In this document: positions 1 to 6,686 of the stretch, piece after piece
Position numbering within the stretch: the first letter of the stretch is position 1
Layout of the letters: every line of letters starts with the position of its first letter
Source: Victivallales bacterium
GTDB taxonomy: Bacteria; Verrucomicrobiota; Lentisphaeria; Oligosphaerales; Oligosphaeraceae
Direction: 5' to 3'
Assembly (NCBI GenBank): GCA_017431185.1
Contig: JAFRLP010000168.1
Coordinates: forward strand, 1-6,686
DNA: 6,686 nucleotides
Program-made: the position numbers and the translations under genes
Notes under the pieces: generated by a model
Seen by the model: the letters and a program-made list of their open reading frames with translations, nothing else
What the model was told of the DNA's origin: nothing
Database searches by the model: none

Positions 1-3000
1 ATGACTGCCGATTGCAGACGCCCTGCCGAAGACCAGGCAAAACTACGCTGGACGGTACGGGCGCCAGTGGACTCCCAAAGCAGAAGTTGTCCGTTGTCAT
101 CCCAATGCAGCGTGGAAACGGTCTCTCCGCCATTGTCCTGGCGGATTTGCCGAATGAGCCGGTCGTTGGCGTCGAAAGCGGACTCCACGGAGTAGGTGTC
201 CGTCCCCGACTGTTTGACGGTCAAACGGTTTCCCGCCTCATCGTACCCGTATTCCCTATGGTAGTTCCATGGCTGCCGCGAGGAAGTGGATTGCTCCTCC
301 ACAAGCCGTCCCCAGGAATCGTAGGCATAGTTGCGTGTTCGTGAAAGTTCCTGTCCGTTCTGGCGCCAGCGTTCCAGTTCCATGGAGACCTGTGCGCCCG
401 GCGTGTAGAACAGTTCAGCCAGGTAACGTGTTTTGCCGTTGCGGTCGTATTCCTGGATGCCAGTGAGCCGTCCGCTCAAATCGTAGGTGTGCTGTCGTGT
501 CGAGCCATCGGGGCGCATGAAGGCGATGGGATATTCGCCGCTGTCCAGGGTGGCGGTGAATAGATGCTCGTCACCCGCTTCCTTGACCGTGTGGCGAATC
601 GTGCGCTGCGCGGTGTCCAGAGACCAGCATTCCGCGACCGCGGGCGTGGTCAGGCTGGCGGGCTGTCCGTCCAGGTCGTACGTGAGGTCGATGGGTGTGC
701 CGTCCAGCACCGCCTGCTCAAGCAAACCATCAGGGTTGTAGGAGTAGGAGTTTTCAATAGTGCCGTCTCCCTCCTGAAGTGATTCGCGGGCGATTTTTCC
801 TATGGGGGTGTATTCGCGGATCAGAATGGACGTTGGCTGGTCGCTGTCCTTGGCATGGATGGTCTGACGTAGCAGGCGACCGTTCTGATCATAGTCGTAG
901 ATGGTTGAATTGCCTAGGGCGTCTTTTCTGCGGGTGACTTCGGGCGCCCAGCCGTCGTATTCGATGCTGGTCTGCTGTCCGAGCGCCAATGTCCAGAGGC
1001 GAGGGCGTCCCAGCAGGTCGTTGACGCACTGGATGCGGTGTCCCAGGGGATTTTGGTAGGCGCAGACCGCCCCCACCGAGTCGTAGTCATAATGGAAGGA
1101 GACATCCTGACCGTCTAGTTCTGGAAGGGTGACTGACTCCAGCAGACCGTCCTCCCCACGTCCGAAGGTGGTCAGGTTGCCGTTGGGGTCCTGGCTGGAG
1201 AGGAGTTCGCCCTGCGGATTCACTTGGCGAAGGGTGGTTCCGCCATCAGGCCAGGTAATGGATGTGCAGTGGCCGCCATGGTTGTATCCGTAAGTGGTCA
1301 CCGCGCCGTTGGGGGCAGTCCGTCTGGTCACGAGACTGCCTGGGCCGTACTGGGTTTCAGTGCGTCCTCCCAAGGTGTTGATGTGTGCGGTCACGCGCCC
1401 GTTTGCGTCATATTCCCAGCGTTGGGCACGGCCTTGGGGGGAGGTGACGGCAGTGAGATTGCCCCGCGCGTCCCTCGTCTCGACCTCTCGGGAAAGGGTG
1501 TTGGCGTAATCGACGAGGACGGCGTGGCATTCGTCCCCCCCGTCCGAAACAAGAGTGACCTGTGCCTGGGTGAGGATTTCCGTGGACTCCAGTTCCCCAG
1601 ACTCGGCGTATGTCCATCGGCGCGCGCGGTCGAACACCAGGCGCTCCGGCGGCTCTCCTGGGGTGGTGACAACGGCAGGGCCGGCCTCGAAAACAGGGCG
1701 TCCCAGCAGGTCGTAGCCCATCCGGAAGACATTGCCGGCAGAGTCAGACTGCTGGGTGGTGCGCCCGTCCGCATCGTACCAGAACCAGGATTCCACTCCA
1801 GTGCTTTCCTGTGTGTGCGCAAGGAGTCCAGAGCGGTTGTATTCATTCTTCCGCCATTGTCCATCCTCCGTGGAGACCCAGATTTCATGGCCTTCCGCGT
1901 CATATTCATAGCGTTCGACCAGAGACTCCTCCTGTCCATCCTCGGGGGAGAAGACCCGCATCGTCATTTGAGAGCACTGCCCTGCGGAATTGTAGGTGTA
2001 TTCCCAGGCGGCGCCCCGGTCACTGTGGACGCTGGTCAGTTCCCCCCGCTTCCCGTAGCCGTAACTGACGGCATTTCGGGAGTCGGACAAGGAGAGGAGT
2101 TTGCCGTCCGTTGACAAGGAACTTTGGAAGGCCACTCCCGTTGGAGTGGTCACCGCTGTGAAATTTCCGCGGGAGTCATAGGAGGCGGTTGAGGTGCGTC
2201 CCTGCGGGTCGGTCACTTCGGTGCAGCGACCGTTGGCGTAGGTGTATTGGGTATGGTTGCCTTCCGCGTCGGTGCGGGATAGGACATGGCCATTCTGCGC
2301 GTATTCGGTGAGGGTTTTCGAGCCGTCGGCACGGGTGACGGAGGTTTCGCGCCCCTGCTCGTCATACGTCCATTCGGTTCGCAGACCGCCGGGGGCAATT
2401 CGCTGCAGGACGTTTCCATGGGCATCGAATTGGAGGAGTGTTTCCCGTCCCAGGGCATCCCGCTGTGTCTGGAAACCGGAGAACACATCAAGACTGGCGT
2501 CCGCGGACGCGCCATTGGCATTGGCGACACCAACCATTCTGCCATTGGAGTCATATTGAACCGTGGCGAGTGTGCGTGTGTCGTCCCTGACGGCAGTGAT
2601 ATGGTGCGGGAAGCCGGACAGACCGTATTCGAAGGCGCGTTGCAAACGGGGAGCGGTGTCAGGCGCGACACGCCATACCTCGGTCAAATTGCCGTCCTGG
2701 TCATAATGGTACTCTAGGCGGACGGGAATTCCGGTGCGGGATGTGGCTGCGATGACGTGCCCTGTGCCGGTTTCGCGTTCCAGGAGCACCACCTCCTCCA
2801 GCGTGCCGTCCGGATATTGTCCTGTGATGTTGTCGTTGGAAAAGGCAATGACATTTCCTGAAGGCTGTTCAATGCGTGACAGCTGGAGGGGGCCGTAGGC
2901 AGGAATGAAGGCCCCCTCCTCACCGCCTTCAAGCAGTTCGTGGCTGCCCAGGTTTTCGCGTCCAAGAACGTAACGCGAGCCGTCTGCGGTGGTCAGGATG

Positions 3001-6000
3001 AAGGCGGGGAAGTCAAAGTACTCCCAGGGAGTGGCGGGACCGGTGGCCTCCCAGTACGCTTCCAGGCCAGGCAAGGTCATCAGCTTGTTGGAGCAGGAAG
3101 GCGCGAGTGTTGCGTTGACTCCGGCTGGCGCCTGCCATCTGGCGTAGTAGCAGAAGGAGAACCCTCCACCCTGCTGAAGAGCATAGCGGAAGGTAGTGCG
3201 ACGGCCATCGGGCAAGGTCAGGGTAATGTCGCGTCCGCCACCAGTTCTCATGCTGAACAGTTCCCCGTCCACATCCTCCATTTCCGAGCGAGTCTCGTTC
3301 ATGACAGGGTTCATGGCGGAGAAGCCGAGCGACCAGCCGCAGCCATAGCCGCGGTCGTTCAGGTCATCGGTGGAGTATTGGCGCGTGAAGGGGACGGCAA
3401 GACGCCCTGCATATGCGGTGAAATCCGTCTCCTGCCAGCGGAACTGTCCTGCCTTCAGGCTGCTGTTGAGGTCAAAGGCTGCGGTGTCGGTCACGGTCTG
3501 TATGCCGAAACGGGTGGTGAGCGTCACGGTATAGCGTCCATTGGTCAGTGTGGACATATCCAGTGCGGCGAGCACATCACTGGTTACGGCGGTGTCTCTC
3601 CAAAGTGTTTCAGGCGCGCCTGGACGGGCAGTGGAGGGCAGGGCGGTGAGTTGCCATTCGCCGTGGTCTTTTTCAGGGATGAGCCAGAGGGGCCTGCCGT
3701 TCTCGTCGTGGAGCGACAGAGAGTATGACACGCCCTGGTCATTTGCTGTGGTGGCTGCGGTGCCGTGGATTCGCAATAGGCCGGCGGTGGTGGCGCCTCC
3801 GTTTGTAGGAGAGGTCAGGAGTGCCAGAGGCGTTCCGACTACGGCGTCGATGGTTATCCTGAAATCCAGAGATTCGCCCACGCTGATTCCGCAGATGGTC
3901 AGGCAGTACTCCCCGTCAGGCAAGTTGGATGTATCAATGGAGGCCTGGACCAGTTTGCCTTCTCCCGTGATTTCACGCCTCTCCTCCATGCCTTCCAGAG
4001 TGACTTGCCAGGGCATCTCCTCGCGTAATTCGGCTTGGGCTGCAATGATGCTGGGAGTGCCGTTCCAAGGTTGGACAAGCGTGGGGGTGACGCCGGCGCT
4101 GAGGAACACTGGCGTGTGGAACGTGCCCCATTGCCAATCACTGACCTCGCCGGAATATCCCCAGGCACGGGCCTCTATGGTGTTCTGTCCCGTGCCCAAT
4201 GCCTGAAGGGGCAGAAGGCAGGCGCTCACCGGCTCCTCGGGAAAACACTGCCGTGAAAGGAATTCCCCGTTTAACCGCCATTCGATGCAAGATGTGTCGT
4301 GGGGTGTGCAAAGGGCAAAGACCTCCACGTCTCCATTCACCGTCGTGCCGAATGCCTCGGAGACCAATTGAAGGTCAGGGCGACACCCGCTGGCTTCCGG
4401 GTAGCGGATGGTTTGCGAGCAACTGTTTCCCGCCATATCGACAGCGGTGATTTGCACTCCAGCCGACAGTTGGGAAAAGGTGAGTTGCAGATTGGTCAAG
4501 GATGCGCTGGCCTCTCCATGCTGGCCTGTCTCCTGGGCCAGTGCAATTCCGACACATTCGGCAATCACCTGCCGGATGGCCAGATTGTCCGTGGCCACCA
4601 CGTGGAAAAGGGTTTGCTCCGTGGGTGGCCAGGAGTCGGCGGTAATCTCCAGAGTAGGTGACAGGCAGTCCCTTGCCAGGGGACTGTAGTGGATTTCCAG
4701 TTCATCGGATTTCCAGCGGTTCCCCAGCGTGTCCACGGCAATTGCCTGCCAGAGATGCCTGCCTTCCGAAAGCGTGGCAACCTGACAGTGATAATTCAAG
4801 GTGGGGGTGGACGAATCAAAAACACAGGCTCCGTCATGCCAGAGGGTCAGCCTTTCGCATCCCAGCACGTCTGTCACCTTGGCACAGATGGAAAAGTCGG
4901 TGGCCAGCACTGGGTGCGCCTGACTCAAGCCTGGTATCCAGAGCGTGACCAGCGGCTCGCCAGAGAGCGGGTGTACCGTTTTCGGCTGGATTTGCTGGCT
5001 TCGCTCATTGTGGTTGCCGCATTCGTCTTCGGCTATTAGGGAGACATTCAATGCGGAATCATCGGTTAAAGGGAGAAGGCGGGTCCCCGTGCCTGGCGGG
5101 ATTGCCTCTGTGTGGAGCAGTGTGCCATATTCATCAGTCACCGTCAACTGCGCTGGCGCCTCGGTCGTCCAGTCCAGCCGTAAAGCGTCGATGAGTTGCT
5201 GGACGTGCAATTCCAGGTCGGGCAAAGCGGTGTCGCGCCTCACCGTCAATTGACGCGAGACGGCGCTATTCTGGTTTTCGGCGAAAAGTTCCAGGGTGAA
5301 CATCCCATCTCCGACCTCCTGTTCCTTGCTGTCCTGAAAATTCCAGGAGACTGCGGCAGTGGGGGATTCTCCAGTGAAGGTGTTGAGCAGAGTGCCTTGG
5401 TCATCGCGCAATTCCAGTCGCCAGCGCTGCGCATTGGAGACGGACAGTTCCATCCGGCAGGTCGAACAGGAGGCTCCGCAGTTCTGTGGCGTTGCGGAGA
5501 ATGTGGCGATGGCCGGTTCCTTCTCCAAGGTTTCAGGCAGTTTGCCCAGCAATAGGATGGCGGCTAGTTCGCGTTCGATGCCTGTCTCCTGCACAAGCGC
5601 GGATGCGGCGAGGCAGCTGGCCACCAGGAGCGCCTCCGGATGTGACTGCGCGTCCCCGCACTCGTCTGTCAGAGGGGTGCGCGCGCTTTGCCAGCCTGAC
5701 GATGTGCGCTTCAGCAGTTTTCCAGATGCGGGGTTGGCCAACAGCGCCAGGCAGTGGTCGCCGACTAGATACGCGCGAACGGGGCGTTGAGCGGGAAACA
5801 CCCCTGCCAGACCGTCTGGAAGCCCGTCGGCAACTCCCTCGTAACAGGTCAGTTCGGCTCTGTTTTGCAGTCCGTTGAGGAAGGGCGCCAGCGGGGCCTG
5901 GTCGCCTGGCGTCTTCCCTCCCCATTGCAGCGCCAGCTGGGAGACGAGGAGGCGCAGAAGCGCCGCACCTTCTGAGGAGCCTGATGTCGATGGGAGGATA

Positions 6001-6686
6001 TGTTCCTCCTTGTCAAAGGAAAAGGCCAGCCTTTGCCAGTCGGCCAGGCGGTATGGCGTGCCAAGCAGGTACTCGTACTGTGGTTCCTGCGCCACGGCCG
6101 TCACCTCCAGTTGCGACACGGTGCAGGAATCGCAGACCGCCTCTGTCAAGGAGAGCCAACGGTCTTGCAGAGTGCGCAGATATGCCGCGCTGCCAGCGTC
6201 TTCATCATATTCGAGAAAGCGTGAAGAGCCATTGGAGATGGCCAGGCAACATGGTGCGCCAGCCGTAATCTGGCCACGGCATTCATCCGTGACTGTGGTG
6301 TTGACCAAACGCTGTATGGTGATGGTGACGGGTGCGCCAAAACGGACGGAGGCGGTCTCCTGCCCTGTCAATGGCAGGTCAAACTGTCCGCGCACCGACT
6401 GCTTGAAGATGACTTCGCCTTGCTGGAACGCCTCACTTGTATCCGCATTTTTCCAGCGTAAGGTCAAAACCCGAGAGGTCCAATCTGCTTGAGACGCTTC
6501 CCAGCATCCCAGTTCTCCGTCTGGGCAGGTCATCCGCAAAACGAGCCGTGCCTGCATATTCGATGGCCAGGCGGACTCTTCTGGCACTGTCGAGGTAATT
6601 GCAAGACTCTCATCCCGATCGCCTTCACGGCGCAGCGCGATGGCCTCATCGCCTGCGGCGTCTTGGCGGTTGGGCGGCAGTTCTGC
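1..6686 (-). CDS. Giant RHS/YD-repeat protein with N-terminal Ig-like array (partial, both ends missing)
   Basis: A single minus-strand frame runs through the whole window without a stop: 2,228 complete codons, entering at 6686 and leaving past 3. Neither start nor stop is present, so no ribosome binding site or signal peptide can be judged. The C-terminal 920 residues are YD repeats of the RHS family (for example TYDEQGRET, EYDANGRVTA, GYDEAGNRLT). They are preceded by an RHS entry module with GYGCGWSLG at 1113-1121, and before that by several Ig-like modules and two unrecognised segments. RHS proteins are known to form a beta-shell, often around a C-terminal toxin, and to be secreted or surface exposed; secretion here is inferred. 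The conserved RHS core and any toxin domain are not in the window, so toxin, adhesin and wall-protein roles remain open. No frameshift or broken repeat is seen. Family assignment is firm; function is not. Confidence 0.95.
1002..1021. repeat. 20-bp direct repeat, copy 1 (encodes DLLGRP)
   Basis: The bases agggcgtcccagcaggtcgt recur exactly at 1695-1714. Both copies lie in the same reading phase, 693 bases apart, and encode the DLLGRP part of a YD repeat (residues 1890-1895 here). Shared coding of a conserved motif is enough to explain the identity. Confidence 0.85.
1695..1714. repeat. 20-bp direct repeat, copy 2 (encodes DLLGRP)
   Basis: This is the exact second copy of the sequence at 1002-1021, in frame, within GYDLLGRPV (residues 1657-1665). 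The flanking bases differ immediately on both sides, so the identity does not extend beyond 20 bases. Confidence 0.85.
2763..3476 (-). other. RHS-barrel entry region (SpvB/DUF6531-like start; residues 1071-1308)
   Basis: The segment opens with SLKAGQFRWQETDF (1076-1089), matching the LKxGxF … D strap that introduces RHS shells. It continues with VPFTRQYSTDD (1098-1108) and GYGCGWSLGF (1113-1122), the counterpart of the usual RTYDS … FGxGWS signature. Next come LTLPDGRRTTFRY (1156-1168), ILTTADGSRYVLG (1230-1242) and RIEQPSGNVIAF (1271-1282), the usual series of strands before regular YD repeats begin. About 60 residues (1176-1228), including AYWEATGPATPWEYFDF, form a less regular, aromatic-rich insert. 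In solved RHS structures this part helps close one end of the shell; that role here is by analogy. Confidence 0.75.
3477..5501 (-). other. Tandem Ig-like / FlgD-Ig-like module array (residues 396-1070)
   Basis: Several beta-sandwich modules follow one another. The first (about 392-482) fits the FlgD-Ig-like pattern: a WRLELRDDQG strand-turn at 422-431, a VSW strand at 446-448, and GDGMFTLELFAEN at 459-471. The next three share an A-x-D-x-x-G-N strand motif at 552-558 (AEDECGN), 650-656 (AVDTLGN) and 748-754 (AVDMAGN), exactly 98 residues apart. A degenerate counterpart is AWGYSGE at 841-847. The array ends with a module whose last strand is LTNGRYTVTL (1047-1056), preceded by LAALD; this arrangement commonly stands just ahead of the RHS barrel in large YD-repeat proteins. 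Such arrays usually act as extracellular stalks or binding surfaces. Exact module borders are approximate. Cysteines are frequent (403, 407, 410, 556, 601, 610, 621, 634, 674, 711, 756, 768, 793, 800, 814, 823, 928, 932). Confidence 0.7.
5502..5996 (-). other. Unrecognised mixed alpha/beta segment (residues 231-395)
   Basis: Composition changes here from beta-type to partly helical. Leu/Ala-rich, probably amphipathic helices are suggested at about 240-255 (AALLRLLVSQLALQW) and 349-385 (starting HPEALLVASCLAA). Between them lies a probable beta-hairpin region around RAYLVGDHCLALL (304-316), followed by SGWQSARTPLTDEC (330-343). The hydrophobic runs contain polar residues and are too short or too mixed to be convincing membrane spans. 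The segment sits directly before the first FlgD-Ig-like module. I do not recognise the fold; a small inserted domain or a linker between stalk sections are both possible. Confidence 0.4.
5997..6686 (-). other. Unrecognised beta-type, cysteine-containing segment (residues 1-230)
   Basis: This is the most N-terminal part visible. It contains alternating hydrophobic stretches typical of beta-strands (for example ASVRFGAPVTITIQRLV around 112-128 and VSQLEVTAVA at 190-199). Cysteines fall at residues 54, 61, 136, 146, 147, 185 and 188. The pattern TDEC (133-136) followed by CCLAISN (146-152) and a later W-x-SL … C (177-185) resembles a weaker pattern around residues 312-343. Beta-sandwich or propeller-like folds are both possible. 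I recognise no catalytic motif and no transmembrane segment, and assign no function. Confidence 0.4.

Larger units (their letters stand above)
3..2762 (-). repeat. YD/RHS repeat array, about 25 degenerate units (residues 1309-2228)
   Basis: Protein-level repeats of the YDxxGR/N type fill this section, usually 18-40 residues apart. Examples are HYDQDGN (1327-1333), QYDSNGRM, QFDAHGNV, TYDEQGRE, SYDSRGNF, EYDAEGHE, WYDADGRT, GYDLLGRP, EYDANGRV, DYDQNGRL, TYDLDGQP, TYDLSGRL, AYDSWGRL, GYDEAGNR and HWDDNGQL. The units diverge strongly at DNA level, so this is an old repeat rather than a recent tandem duplication. One stretch (about 1668-1756) lacks the motif and holds an acidic SDGGDE loop. The final units (GYDEAGNRLT, AFDANDRLIR, HWDDNGQLLL) show the spacing normally found shortly before the RHS core, which would lie past the left edge of the window. 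YD repeats are known to build a spiral beta-shell. Confidence 0.92.

Noticed and set aside
1002..1714. Recombination or attachment sites at the 20-bp direct repeats
   Set aside because: Both copies encode the same conserved DLLGRP motif in frame, which explains the identity; there is no other mobile-element signal.
1391..1939. 182-codon open frame on the minus strand in another phase
   Set aside because: It overlaps the YD-repeat frame out of phase; the repeat motifs are only in the long frame.
1224..2114. 296-codon open frame on the plus strand
   Set aside because: It lies antisense to clear YD repeats. Its translation is low-complexity and lacks family resemblance, and GC-rich coding DNA commonly leaves open antisense frames.
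1..2762. CRISPR array or tandem DNA repeat
   Set aside because: The periodicity is at protein level only. Units vary in length and DNA sequence, with no constant repeat and spacer pattern.
2940..3728. 262-codon open frame on the plus strand
   Set aside because: It is antisense to the RHS entry region, where the minus-strand frame shows recognisable motifs; the plus translation shows none.
3541..4206. 221-codon open frame on the plus strand
   Set aside because: It is a shadow of the Ig-like array and overlaps another plus-strand shadow in a different frame; no recognisable domain.
5502..5996. Membrane-spanning helices at residues 241-255 and 349-385
   Set aside because: The hydrophobic runs are short or interrupted by Glu, Gln, Arg and Lys, which fits amphipathic helices better than membrane spans.
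5875..6492. 205-codon open frame on the plus strand
   Set aside because: Its composition is Arg/Ser-rich, typical of an antisense shadow, and it lies opposite the continuous minus-strand frame.
6400..6686. Signal peptide or true start of the gene near the right edge
   Set aside because: The frame is already open at 6686 and the first residues are charged and polar, without a hydrophobic stretch; the start lies outside.

Overview
The window lies entirely inside one very large protein-coding gene on the minus strand. Reading the complement in the phase whose codons occupy plus-strand triplets 3-5, 6-8 … 6684-6686 gives 2,228 consecutive sense codons with no stop. The frame is open at both edges, so the start codon, the stop codon, the N-terminus and the C-terminus are all outside. 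No second gene, RNA gene, mobile element, CRISPR array, promoter or terminator is supported, and no non-coding stretch is visible. Residue numbers below count from the 6686 edge; residue r ends at plus coordinate 6687-3r.

The protein is an RHS/YD-repeat giant. From N to C the fragment holds: residues 1-230, a cysteine-containing, mostly beta-type segment I cannot name; 231-395, a mixed, partly helical segment I do not recognise; 396-1070, a tandem series of Ig-like/FlgD-Ig-like beta-sandwich modules, three of which carry an A-x-D-x-x-G-N motif spaced exactly 98 residues apart; 1071-1308, the typical entry into an RHS barrel (an LKxGxF strap, then an R-x-Y … GxGWS motif); and 1309-2228, about 25 degenerate YDxxGR/N repeats. 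The last residues have the spacing seen shortly before the conserved RHS core, which should lie a little beyond plus position 1, followed by a variable C-terminal domain.

Known proteins of this architecture are large secreted or surface proteins. The YD repeats wrap into a hollow beta shell, often enclosing a C-terminal toxin, and the Ig-like array acts as a stalk or adhesive part. The cysteine-rich front half suggests extracytoplasmic folding with disulfides, but this is inference.

The organism cannot be fixed. The DNA is moderately GC-rich. Long Ig-array plus RHS proteins of this style are common in environmental Gram-negative lineages such as Planctomycetes/Verrucomicrobia/Lentisphaerae, deltaproteobacteria and cyanobacteria; I lean weakly to the PVC group. 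Short open frames on the plus strand and in other minus frames are shadows of this gene.
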